Positions 25,717-36,209 of a DNA stretch of 64,000 nucleotides are shown in pieces. Under the pieces are notes generated by a model. The model saw only the letters and a program-made list of their open reading frames with translations. It made no database searches and was not told the origin of the DNA. Made by a program: the position numbers and the translations under genes. Each line of letters opens with the position of its first letter. Within the stretch, counting starts at the first letter, position 1. The stretch lies in assembly GCA_037952775.1 (NCBI GenBank), contig JBANAY010000003.1, forward strand, positions 18,600,001-18,664,000, given 5' to 3'. This DNA comes from Clonostachys chloroleuca (taxonomy: Eukaryota > Ascomycota > Sordariomycetes > Hypocreales > Bionectriaceae).

Positions 25717-26742
25717 TTATTGTGAATCGTCCGGAGGATCATCCCATGATTTTTTGGATCTCTTTGACTCCAAGGGTATGTCTCCTCCAACGAACTGTAT
25801 TACCCAATTCTTGACGACCCTTGCCTTCTCTTTTTGTGGGTGTTTTGATGGTTCGTCCCTGGACAGATCCCTGGTTGAATAATGACCGCCGCCATCTTTT
25901 CTCCAGAGAAGGCTAAGCTCTGTAAGCCCTCGGCGAAGACTTTGGCCATAGACTTTGTTTCTGAAAACATGGAGTGCGATATTTCGCACTAGCACCACAT
26001 CTTGTCTTCGGAGCATCGTCACCGCACTCTGAAGCGCGGCATCCTTGGAGAGCCAAAAAGTAATGCCAAAGCCACACTTGCTTTCGTCACCTACGAGAAC
26101 CTCTACAAGTGAAAGGCTCGTACCCCAACGTGTTGTTACCGTTCGGGGTTGCGCAATAGAAATCACCCCAACAACGAGATTAATAGTTTTCACGCTAGGC
26201 TGGAGAGAAGGTATTTGGCGAGCTGGTGGTATATCTTTCAGGTGTGACAAGTGGCATGAGAGTTGAGGTGGGACTATAGACCCAGGGTCGCTCGTGAAAG
26301 TGTCGTTGCTCATAAAAGATCCATCCGTGGTCGTGGTTGTCATGCTGCGATCAACACTATCCTCAAGTTGAGAAGAAGGAATGGGATTGTGCAAAGCGAG
26401 TGACTGTTCGCAGAATTGCGTAAGGGCTTCCTCGTCCTGGAACGACGGGTCGTCTACCTTGGAGATTCCGTCATAAGTGTTGAAGAAGTCGTTGCTTGGT
26501 CTGATAAAGGAGTCCTCGAAGCGGTGCAACTGGGAGAAGCCAGTGTGGAGAGGTTTCCTGATGAGCGGGAGGGACCGCCACGCTGCATGGGAAGAATCAT
26601 GTTGGGGCAATTGGTAGCTTTCTTCCCATCCTAATAGGCTATGGAGAGAGCTGTCGAAGTTCTCAATGGTACAAGAAGAATCATCAACTGTGGATGGAAG
26701 TGGCGCACCGGTGAATAACATCACGGTCCCGAGAGTTGACAT
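25717..26742 (-). CDS. Uncharacterised OB-fold nucleic-acid-binding-like protein
   Basis: Single exon, 341 aa, ATG at 26742. The first half is acidic, Ser-rich and probably disordered. A beta-rich module follows at about residues 185-290: strands around LVVGVISIAQPRTV, LSLVEVLVGDE, GFGITFWLS, VVLVRNIALHVFRNKVYGQSL and GLTELSLLWR, in the order and spacing of an OB fold of the RPA/telomere-protein type. A basic, low-complexity C-terminus ends the protein. I recognise it only as the fungal class annotated as OB-fold proteins. Single-stranded DNA binding in repair, meiosis or telomere upkeep is plausible but unproven. Head-to-head with the peroxisomal hydrolase. Confidence 0.75.
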   Translation of the reverse strand: MSTLGTVMLFTGAPLPSTVDDSSCTIENFDSSLHSLLGWEESYQLPQHDSSHAAWRSLPLIRKPLHTGFSQLHRFEDSFIRPSNDFFNTYDGISKVDDPSFQDEEALTQFCEQSLALHNPIPSSQLEDSVDRSMTTTTTDGSFMSNDTFTSDPGSIVPPQLSCHLSHLKDIPPARQIPSLQPSVKTINLVVGVISIAQPRTVTTRWGTSLSLVEVLVGDESKCGFGITFWLSKDAALQSAVTMLRRQDVVLVRNIALHVFRNKVYGQSLRRGLTELSLLWRKDGGGHYSTRDLSRDEPSKHPQKEKARVVKNWVIQFVGGDIPLESKRSKKSWDDPPDDSQ

Positions 26743-27202
26743 TGATCCCGGTAGAATGCTTTTATTCTCCCACTACAGCCCAATTCCAAAAGTCGAAGTC
26801 ATATCTGCTAGGGTTCGAGGCGCTGGATTTTGCTGAAGCGCGTAGTGTTATAATTCTCGCCTGGTGAATGAAAGGAAGAAACACGAATGGTGCAAAGGGA
26901 GGAGCCACAGGGTATCTCATTTCGACGGGACTTGGGATTGGAGAGGCAAGAGCGATCGTGCCGTAGGCAGGCGCCGTAAGTGGTATTAGTGGGGCCAAAC
27001 GAGCCGAGGCAAAAGGCGATCAACCCAAGTCGGTACAATCCATCTATTTTCTACCCAGCTCTGAGCCGACGCGGCGCTTTTAAATCCTTTACCCATGGAA
27101 TCTAGATTGTGATATATTGTTGGATTAGTTTTGTGGTGATCCCGACTCTGCTTGCTCTCAACCTGCAGACAGGGTGCATCGCAACAAGCGGCTCCCTCCA
27201 AC
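26743..27202. promoter_or_regulatory. Bidirectional promoter region OB-fold gene / hydrolase
   Basis: Head-to-head gap of 460 bp. Shared promoter is inferred from orientation; no decisive element was seen. Confidence 0.4.
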
Positions 27203-28586
27203 ATGTCCTCCGTCTTCGCTATCCGCGAACATACCATTGAGGCCTCATACATTAGGGAATTTTCCCGCGCAACATCCCAGGTTCAAGATGATACCCTAGT
27301 ACAGCATGTTAAACAATACACGCCAAAGGACAACCTCAAACCGGAAAAAGGCGACATAACCATAATTGGCGCCCATGCCAATGGCCTTCCCAAGGTAGAG
27401 TGTTGTTGAACGTCCCTGGCTCTGTTATTTGATGTCGCATACTAGGTACTTACGATATTTCAGGAGGTATATGAACCCCTTTGGGAAGAGCTATATCACC
27501 AGGCGAAATCTCATGGTGTTCGAATCAGGGATATCTACATTGCCGACGCCGCTTGGCAAGGTAGAAGCGGCATCCTCAACAAGGACAAGCTAGGAAATGA
27601 TCGTAAGATCCAAGGATACACGATCCAGCTTCACTACAGTTTTGCTAACACTATAGCTCCGTATAGCAAGCTGGTTTGACTATTCCCGTGACATTCTCCA
27701 TATGATCAATACATTGCGGCCCCCAACACCTCTAATCGCCGTTGGCCACTCTTTCGGCGGTGCCGCCCTCCTAAACGCCTCTCTCACGAGTCCTCGCACT
27801 TTCACCTCCATTATCCTTCTTGATCCAGTCATTTCTCGTTATGCCTCCGTCCCCGGCGACCTGTCTGTGAGCCCCGCAGCTATGAGCATCTATCGCCGGG
27901 ATACCTGGCCGTCCCGGGAAGCTGCAGCCGAGTCCTTCGGCCGGAGCCCATTCTACCAGTCCTGGGATCGTCGCGCCTTCAGCCTCTGGCTCCAGCACGG
28001 GCTCGAGCCCACGCCGGACGGCACCTTCACCCTGACCACCACGAAGCATCAGGAGGTCTTCACTTACCTCCGCCCAAGTTGGCCGGCCTTTGATGACGAG
28101 GGCAAGACGGTTACTAATCGTGATCTCGTTCCGGACATCGAGGAAGGGTTTGCTGGAGATGTTAACCTCGTTTGGCCCCTCTACCGACCAGAGCCGCCCA
28201 GTTTGCTCCATCGTCTTCCTAATGTCCGGCCACCTGTTCTGTATGTCTTTGGAGGTTCGAGTAATCTCTCTCCCAAGTCACTCCGGGATGAAAAGGTTCA
28301 ATCTACGGGGTCTGGGATCGGTGGGAGCGGGGGTGCGAGCAAGGGGAGGGTGAAGGGAGTCGTATCCGAGAAATGTGGGCATATGATTCCTTTGGAAGCA
28401 CCGAGATTCTGTGCTGAAAATGCGGCTTCTTGGATCAAGGTGTGGCTTGATCGGTGGAGGACGGAGCAGGAGGAGTATAGTGACTGGGCAAAGAAGCCGC
28501 AAGAGGAGAAGGCTACGATTTCTGAGGAATATAAGAGATACGCGGGGAAGCCGGCAAAGCCAGGCAAGGCACAGGCCAAATTATAG
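27203..28586 (+). CDS. Peroxisomal alpha/beta-hydrolase (toxin-biosynthesis/MpaH/Lpx1-like) with PTS1
   Basis: Exons 27203-27394, 27464-27602 and 27667-28586; 416 aa. The fold has an early strand ending ITIIGAHANGLPKEVYEPLW (oxyanion-side HAN-G motif), the nucleophile elbow GHSFGG (Ser in G-H-S-F-G), and a late EKCGHMIPLEAP carrying the expected catalytic His. The protein ends in AKL, a PTS1 variant, so import into peroxisomes is predicted. Related fungal proteins include yeast Lpx1 and hydrolases acting on acyl-CoA or polyketide-type intermediates in peroxisomes. No biosynthetic cluster is visible here. At intron 2 a nearer AG (27658) would give an immediate stop; the acceptor at 27666 keeps PSWFDYSRD in frame. 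Confidence 0.87.
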
Positions 28587-28995
28587 ACTCATACAGAATG
28601 GCCAGGCCGTACATAGGGTTCAATACTGAGGATTGATGCAAATCTAGGAAGTGAGATAAGAAGGTAGAGAACTTGACTTAACTGAAACTAACTAGCAATA
28701 TGAAACCATGATTGATTTCATTTTCATCGAAGTGTCAAATATCAAGCTATCCGGCGGGTCCGGTGGCATAGCTAATTGCCCCCCTCGAGGGAGGGGGGCA
28801 ACCACACCGACGCACCCGCCAGATAATAAAAGAAGCAGATGATGGCATTGACCCGTGAGCCTCTCAACACTGAAGGTTGGTAGGCGGTCGTCCGTAAAAA
28901 AATAACCTCATATCCTCATATAGCTCGTTTGATTGAAAATAACGACTTGTAGGTCGTTTCAGATTCCTTGGTAGCAACTTTTTTTGGTTCCTGGT
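28587..28995. other. Convergent 3' gap between hydrolase and Argonaute
   Basis: Tail-to-tail gap of about 410 bp holding both expected 3' UTRs and the hairpin at 28748-28825. Confidence 0.6.
28748..28825. repeat. Long near-perfect inverted repeat (hairpin)
   Basis: An 11-bp perfect stem (28776-28786 with 28791-28801) closes a 4-nt GAGG loop. Outside it, CGGTG (28761-28765) pairs CACCG (28805-28809), GGCGGGT (28753-28759) pairs ACCCGCC (28814-28820), and TATC (28748-28751) pairs GATA (28822-28825). That gives 27 Watson-Crick pairs in 78 nt, with small asymmetric bulges. It may be a structured 3' UTR element, a small-RNA precursor or a tiny TA-flanked MITE. Confidence 0.8.
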
Positions 28996-31900
28996 TCACA
29001 GGTAATACATGGTATCCCGTAAATTAGGGTGTATCTCGATGGCTTGACCTCTAGTGCTGCCACTTGACACGCTGTCAGTGTCGCTAAGATCATAATTTGG
29101 TCGGTGATACCGAGCACGCTCGCATACAATGTCGGCATAGTATGCAGGTGGGCAGATGCTCACGGCCTTGGTTGCGCGGCCGAAGAGGTAGCACAGCTCA
29201 TGAGTCAACTTTTCAAGATTGTTCGCCGCTTGATCCTTGTACTTGTCCCTGAAGATCTCATCCAGCAGAACAGTATAATGTGCGGGACGGGCGGTTCCCT
29301 TGAGTGCGGAATGGGCCGTGAGATAAAAGTCCCAGAAGCGAGTTTGGGTCACACCACGGTCAACGACTGTGCCAGGTTTAATATTGCCAGTGAACTGATC
29401 TGTATTTTCTGGCTGGGCAGGGTAAAACCTGGTATGGTGCCGTTTGACGGACACGATGATTGTGATCTTTGGGTCCTGATTCTTCTTGTACAATTTCTGG
29501 CAGGCACTTCTCATTTTAGGAAGCTCCTGCTCGAGAACCTGTTGAAACTGGCCCTCAGATACGCCGTCACGAAAGATGATGATCCGCTCGGGGAGGACCT
29601 TATTATGCTTTCTCCACAACTCCAGGCGGCTCTGGAAGGCCTCGACGAGCGTGTCGTCAAGCATCTCTTGTCTTGTGCTCTGTTCCCAGACTGTTGCCGG
29701 CCACTGCGCAAGATCCGGGGCGACACTGGCCACCATGCCCACAAGACTGGGTGGCCTGTTCTTCTCGGTCACAGGCATATTGGTCGGATGGGTAACATCA
29801 TAACCGACAACCATAGTCTTCTCGCTAAGAAGTTTGATGTTGTCGGCTAGAAGGTGGTTGGCACCACCTGCTTTCAGGTTCCATTTCAAAGCGACGTTGG
29901 CGGCGTAGCTTTGGCCCTTCTTGAGCACGTTCTCTGAAAGAACACAACTTGTGTGGATACCGTATAAGCAGTCTCCCAAGATCTTGACTCTCCCGTAGAC
30001 GCTCGTGTCTGCCCTTCCGGAGAAGACAACCAGGAAGAACCTAACGCCTTGTTGCTTGGCCCATTCGAAGGCTTCTTCTATTTTGGGGCCATGAATGTCG
30101 TGGACAGAAAACTCCGGGAAGGGACACTGAACAGGACGCTGAAGTGAGATTCCGGCGTTGCGCAGATAATTCTCAAAGTCTTTTATGTCTTGGTCGTTCA
30201 ACATCTGTGCCTGGGAGTAAAGCTTGATCTTTAGCACCGACCATTTCGGAATGGTCGCACCTCTTGTGACTAGCCGATCTTTGAAGTTCCAACTTCCCCC
30301 ACGAGGCGTCATGAAAGCAGGCTTCTTTTCAAGAGACAGGTATTTGATACGAGGTACCTGAAGTTCTCGGCCTTGTACAACAAGGAGCTTGTTGTCAATC
30401 CCCATGCCCCACTGGCTCAGTACTTCGTTGTCTAGGCCGAGGGTAGCACGGCCTGCAGTGAGAATGGCGGTCGCGTTCACGTCTGGTCTTTGACAGGCAA
30501 GGCTGAGCATCTTTGTAGTCTCATCCTGCATTAACTTTGCTTTGATAGGTTGACCTGGTATCATTGTGATAACTTCAGCCGGGAAAAACACAGGCTTGAC
30601 TGGGCTACCCAAGTTTAGAAGAGGATAATCTTCCAGGGCCATTCCGTATCCTAAGATGGAAATTAGCACTTGTGAGCAAGCTGATTATTAGTAAGGCAGT
30701 TAAGCGTACTGTTCTTGAAATGTTCTGCCACCGTGATATAACGACCTTTTCCATCTTCCTCAAGATAGAAGCTGACCTGTTTCGGACCTGCAAAGTAGAA
30801 ACCATTGGCAACTCGAGGAGAGTTCTTGTCCTTAGAACGACGAACCTCGTGAGCCATGACAAGGTTATGAATCGTCTTTGTCCGCTCCACTTTCTTGCCG
30901 TTGCTGACCATAAAGGTGACCTTCACACGAGCCTTGGACAAGGTCTTCGTCAAGTTAGTAAGCACTGATCTGTAACGTCGATCAGCGTCGTTGTCAGTGA
31001 TGCCACCGGCATTGAATTGACTGAATATTCCGGTCATTGAACCGGAAGCTCTGAAAACGCCGCAAGTGACATTGACATTCAGAAGCAATCGGCCTGTGCT
31101 GACCCGAACAGACTGAAAGAAACCTCGAAGGGCTTCGAGTGGGCGACCTCGACCTTGGCCAGCGAGGGAGATGCCGGCTTTCTCTTGCTCGAATCCGTCA
31201 CCAAAAGGGAAAAAATCGCGAACTTCCTACAGCAGTAATTTGCTGGGGGCTGGCCCGTGGTTGGGTTCCAAGGATCATGTTCAGAGCATCGACACACTCT
31301 GGAAAAGGTGGGAAATTGAACTGGTACGGCTTGCTTTTCTGCGTTAACATATACTCGAGCAGATCCCCGATTCGAATTTCCGTCGGCTTCAGAATCGAGA
31401 CCACAAATTCATCTTCGTTTCCGGTGCCATCCTCTGTTGGAAGTGTGACGAGCATCGGGTTAGTTTCGAGTTCTAGCTGTTGAGATGCTAGCAACTGGCT
31501 TTTGAATTCTGTCGCGATGAGGGTTTGTGCACTAAAGAACTTATAAACTTGCTCCATTACAAGATGGAGCTTGCGCCCTTTGACCTCTCGGGCAGTACCA
31601 GCTCCCGGACCCTTAGATTTCGGCTGCTTGGATTGACCCTCATCTTTGGTCTGCTTCTTTGAGCGCTCCTCGACCTTGATGGGGTATTTCCAGAGCGACG
31701 AAGCTTTCACTGTCATAGTATAGTAGTTCGCCCACAGGAGGACCGGATTTCCCTGATTAGCAAAAGCTGGGCGAAGGGGGAAGGCTTGAGTAGGGAGCTG
31801 GCTTTGCAAAGCCTTGCTTTCAGGCTCCAATGTTGTTTCCTGCATTTGACTGGACAGGTCATCAGCGTTGAACGAGTGAAGCATGCCGAGTCTCATATCC

Positions 31901-32339
31901 TCGAGCTTCTCATGTTCAGCATCCTTTTCAGCCCGTCCACTGCAAAGCGTCAGTCAGGAATAGTAGATAGTGCTCTCAGTTGCGTGACCTACAGGTCCAT
32001 TGCCGGAGGTGGTTGGTAGAATGAGCCGCCACCGCGCCCTCCTCTTCCACCACGGTCGCCTCTTCCACCTCGATCGCCTCTTCCACCGCGATCAAAACCT
32101 CGGCCGCCTCGACCACCGCGACCTCTGAATCCATCGGAGCTAGGATAGGTGCCTCGACCACCACCACGAGGCCGAGAAAAATCACCTCCTGCGGGGTCGG
32201 ATGATGGCTGGTCGGAGAAGCCACCTCTAGGACCTCCTCTCGAGCCACGGCCACGACCTCTGCCACGATCTCCTCTGTCACCGCGGTCGCCACGTCCCCC
32301 GCGACCTCCTCTTCCTCCCCTGTCTCCTCTATCTGCCAT
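28996..32339 (-). CDS. Argonaute (QDE-2-like) with N-terminal RGG domain (one frame break)
   Basis: Exons 32339-31993, 31939-30710 and 30650-28996; about 1076 aa. The first exon encodes a Gly/Arg-rich RGG leader of about 110 residues. Then come the N domain, linker (LRGFFQSVRVSTGRLLLNVNV), PAZ and MID regions, and a full PIWI domain. The slicer tetrad is intact: Asp in VVGYDVTHP, Glu in STRQEMLDD, Asp in IIFRDGVSEGQ and His in RPAHYTVLLDE. The protein therefore can be expected to bind small RNAs and cleave targets, as QDE-2 does in quelling. RGG leaders in Argonautes are often sites of arginine methylation and Tudor binding. One extra base lies in the T runs at 31203-31215 (minus sense), breaking frame between SSRFFPF and GDGFEQEKAG. 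No Dicer or RdRP gene is in the window. Confidence 0.93.
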
Positions 32340-33629
32340 GCTGAAATCTGATGAGAAATTACAGGCAAAGATGAGAAAGCACGTTGCTTAGTGAGCTATT
32401 TATTGATAGGTGGCGGCTAAAATGATGAGCGGGATAGGGAAGTACCATTTAGTTCTGTGCTGAAGTAATTATGAGACCGAGATCCCAAATGAGAGAAGAC
32501 GGTGAGCCAACTGGTAGGTCACGTCTTCCTGAGGTTGGTGGAAGGTTATATGTATTTTAAGTCGAGCCTGGGGATACTTGAAAAGAGAAAGGATTGAACG
32601 CAAGAAAAAAAGAGACAGAAAAAGAAAAAGTCAAGAAAAGATTTCAAGCTGCAAATGCTGAGGTACTGCCGGGGTATTGGTGGTGTTAAGATTCTGGGGA
32701 GCTGAAAGATGTCTGTGGGAGGCCAACCAAGAGCGGAGGGGTGGTTGCGTGCCTTGGATATTGCGATTTCCACAAATCTTTACAAGCCTCTGAATTGGCT
32801 ACTCTTTCGTTAAGGTATCATACAGCCGGGGGAAGGCGATCCGGACCCGCCGGAAACCTTCAATTATCTTATTGAACCAATCTATAGTCCCTCCCTACAT
32901 ACCACAGCATCAAGTCTGCATATGACGCTCCCTCGATTTTATTGGACGATGGCGACCGCTGTGGTCGGCGTGCACAACAGCCAACATGCACCACAGCCAA
33001 CAATTTTCTGAATCGCGGTGTTGGCACAGTGAACTAGTTGGCGACCAAAGTAAAGCTCAGGAAAAGCAATTCATACTTCTTAAAAGAGTCAGTTCTATGG
33101 GCTCGCTCACAGGTTTTGGACTTGGAAAAAGAAAAGTTCGCCACCCATATGTAACACAGCATCATCGTACTGAGCGCAACCCCAACCAACGCCTGCAGAG
33201 GGATGAGGGGACGGTAACTGACCCTACCACGACACATTCTGACCCTCCATTTTAATGTTTCAGAATCAAGCTAAGGATGCGGGAGTACAAATTAGTCTGA
33301 CCAGGCATGGAAGTCTTTGGGCTCCCAAGGGTGCGAACTGCCCACCACTATCATGAACGCCTGGTCATGCTTGGGTGTAGCAACAAACCCCAGCACGACA
33401 CAAATAACTGAAATGGTTTTTCTTTTTTTGGGAACTAGCGTAATGAAGGTATGCGGTTTTCTTTTCTTTTATATCCAGTGCCCAATTAGGGCGTCATCGA
33501 GACCACGAAAAGCAAAGCAAGCGCGTGGCTGGCCGCTAGATATTGGCTGCATGTGGTGAAACGCTGCAGCATGAATCCTTCATAAACATTCCGATCACAC
33601 AGGCGACTAGTAATTATTTGAAAGCAGTA
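32340..33629. other. Upstream region of the Argonaute gene
   Basis: About 1.3 kb with a purine-rich run at 32575-32645, which reads as a pyrimidine tract on the Argonaute strand, typical of fungal core promoters. No gene was recognised. Confidence 0.5.
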
Positions 33630-34121
33630 TCACTCCGAGATGTGACCTGCAGTTGCAACTTGGAGTATGCTTTCCTCCAGGCCCTTGACGTGGATGACCT
33701 CGATACCCGCCTCTTCTAGCATTTGTCTCCCCTCGTTTTGACTGACAAAGGTGTCGGGCTCTTGAACGCCAACGTAAACTTTCTTGATCCATGACTTCTG
33801 GCGAAGAATCCTTTCCGTGCATGTCATCTTTCCACTCAGACGTTTTGAGCAGGGTTCGACGGTCGTATATACAGCATGTGGCTCAGTAACCTTTTGCCAA
33901 AGGTCCTCCTCCGCAATTGAATGCTTCTCGGCCAGCTTGAGAAGGCAACACTCCTCCGCGTGGGTATTGCCTGGGAGTTCTAATGTGTATCCCTCTGTCG
34001 AAATATGGCTGTCTGCAAGCCGCATTAGGATAGCTCCAACTCGGAAGTTGGTTGGTTTTGGTGGTGATTTTCGTGCCAGTTCCAGGGCATGTTGCATGGT
34101 TTCAATGTCAGAGTTGCCCAT
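33630..34121 (-). CDS. DRAP-type zinc deaminase (Rib2 C-terminal-like), riboflavin pathway
   Basis: Single exon, 163 aa. The cytidine-deaminase-like zinc site is complete: HAE in LPGNTHAEECCLLKLAE, and PCSKRLSGKMTC supplying the two cysteines. LPGNTHAE, YTTVEPCS.RLSG, and VYVGVQEPDTFV match the DRAP deaminase half of yeast Rib2, which deaminates 2,5-diamino-6-ribitylamino-pyrimidinone phosphate in riboflavin synthesis. Here only the deaminase domain is present; the pseudouridine-synthase half found in yeast Rib2 is absent. A broader CMP/dCMP-type deaminase is the alternative. Confidence 0.85.
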   Translation of the reverse strand: MGNSDIETMQHALELARKSPPKPTNFRVGAILMRLADSHISTEGYTLELPGNTHAEECCLLKLAEKHSIAEEDLWQKVTEPHAVYTTVEPCSKRLSGKMTCTERILRQKSWIKKVYVGVQEPDTFVSQNEGRQMLEEAGIEVIHVKGLEESILQVATAGHISE

Positions 34122-34636
34122 AGTGCTGAATTGTTCTTCCTATTATCCTCCTATTTGGTTTCTTTTATTGCTGTATGAGGTTTCGTACCGGGATGCTGGT
34201 TATTGAATGAGAGGAATTTCCCCGTGGGACATTTGCCCTTTGCGGATCTAAGGGCCCATCTTTTAGCGGTTGGACAAACTAACGGGTGTTTCCTATTAGG
34301 CGCCTCTGATAATCTTCAATTATTCTTCGAATTCACATATGAAAATAAATTCAAACCGAAGTCGAAATTAATTATCTTTGCGACTCTAGGCCTTTGGATT
34401 ATCTCACGCCTGCCCAGTGCTTTGTCAAGTACATGCTGCGGCGTTTAGAGCTCCCGATATAGGCGTCCATCCACCTTAACCTTCCCCCACATTTCTATAT
34501 AGGGTAGTTGCATGGATGTGCAAGAGCTCTACGCGACGCGTCTGATGGTACAAGATCAACCACTAAGTTGATTTGGATTTGCACTGTCATCCTTCATCAA
34601 CCAAGCTTGAAGTTGGGCCCAACGTATCGAGACACG
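34122..34636. promoter_or_regulatory. Bidirectional promoter region deaminase / J protein
   Basis: Head-to-head gap of about 515 bp without recognisable coding sequence. An AT-rich stretch lies at 34290-34380. Confidence 0.4.
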
Positions 34637-35627
34637 ATGTCAAATCCTGAGGATATCCTGGAAGGCGAACCGCCCGTCATTGATCCATATGAAGTTCTGA
34701 ACCTCGAACGAACGGCATCAAGTGATGACGTGAAGAAGGCTTATCGTAAAGCTGCGCTGAAGCACCACCCGGGTAAGCTCACTCTTTCTTTGGGCCAGGA
34801 TTCCTGCTAACGCTTATTGAACCAAAGACAAGGCACCCGAAGACCAAAAAGAAAAGGCCCACGGGGCTTTCCAGTCCGTTGCTTTCGCTTACGCTATCCT
34901 TTCGGACCCTGCACGGCGCAAACGATACGACCAGACTGGCTCAACATCAGAGTCCATCGTTGATTCTGATGGCTTCGACTGGAGCGAATTCTATCGCGAA
35001 CAATTCAAAGACTCGATTTCCGCCGATGCGATCGAAAAATTTGCAAAGCAATACAAGGGATCCGACGAGGAGAAGGATGACCTCCTCAACGCATACGAAC
35101 AGTCCGAAGGGAATATGGATGGCATCTACGAATCAGTGATTCTCAGTGATGTGCTGGAGGATGATGAGCGATTCCGCCGAATCATAGACCAGGCGATACA
35201 AGACGAACGGGTCCCGAATTTCTCAGCCTACTCCAAAGAATCGAAGAGAAAACGCGAGGCCCGGGTGAGGAGAGCCAAGGCCGAGGCAGAATCAGAAGCC
35301 AAGGAGGCCGAGGAGTATGCCAAGGAACTTGGCGTCCATGATAAGCTCTTTGGCAAAAAGAAGGGCAAGAAAGGAAAAGGCAGTTCAGAGGATGATCTTG
35401 CAGCGTTGATTCTCAAGCGGCAGCAGGACAGATCTTCTGATAATTTTCTCGACCGCCTTGCGGAGAAGTATGCTGCGCCAAGCAAGGGGAAGAAGGGAAA
35501 GAAGCGTGCGCTTCCCGATGAGCCACCCGAGGAAGCCTTCCAGGCCGTTGGTGCAAGGCAACAGTCGGCGAAGGCAGCGAGGGAAAAATCAGGATCCAGT
35601 TCCCGGGCTAAGAGGGCAAGGTCATGA
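34637..35627 (+). CDS. J-domain protein, DNAJC9-like
   Basis: Exons 34637-34772 and 34828-35627; 311 aa. The J domain is at the N-terminus: DPYEVLNLERTASSDDVKKAYRKAALKHHP then DK, with the HPD motif split by the intron inside the Asp codon. The downstream part (WSEFYREQF, DLLNAYEQSEGNMDGIYESV, EDDERFRRIIDQAI) matches the DNAJC9 family, known in animals as a combined HSP70 co-chaperone and histone H3-H4 chaperone. A Lys/Glu-rich C-terminus ends in KRARS, with basic clusters suiting nuclear localisation. Nuclear histone handling is inferred from the family. Confidence 0.9.
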
Positions 35628-36209
35628 ACGTGTGTTTTTGGGTTGGGTATGGGTGAGCTTAATAAGGGATTAGCATTGCTTTTCGGAGTACGGCTGGAGA
35701 TTGTTAGAATAGGAAGCATCTGGTTATGAACGGACAGGCTGACAAGTCAAATATATCCAAGTGAATTTTGTGACGGACCCAGCTCTGGGATCGCTCCCAT
35801 TTCTGTTCCTGCCGGTGACCAGGTAGTAACAATGCTTTGAAGACCTCTACTAATGATGAATGGCTGTGTATCCTTGCTTTGGATTCCATTTGCTAGCGCC
35901 GCCTTGATTCTGTGTGAAATGCTGGTGGGGGAACAATAGTCAGTGACATGAGGTCGAGTTAGGTTCCACACGTGCTATAATTCTGGAAGGCGCGTCTCAC
36001 CACTGCTCTCAGTGATCAGCGTTCATTTAAGCACGGCCAAGAGTGACACTGCCTTTCTCTAGCGTTGGCACAAGGCTTGCCAGATACCATACTCAAGAGC
36101 AATATGGTATTTGTCAAACCTCTTCAGCTCCATGAATCACCGGGTAATTTACTATGAAATGCGCCACCATTGTTGAGCTTCGACAGGCGCTTCTGCAGGT
36201 CGATGCGCC
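35628..36209. other. Intergenic region J protein / STN1
   Basis: Tandem gap of about 580 bp holding the J-protein 3' UTR and the STN1 promoter. No gene seen. Confidence 0.5.

Noticed and set aside
23682..28586. Secondary-metabolite cluster made of MFS, OB-fold gene and PTS1 hydrolase
   Set aside because: No backbone synthase, P450, or pathway regulator among them; neighbours are housekeeping genes.
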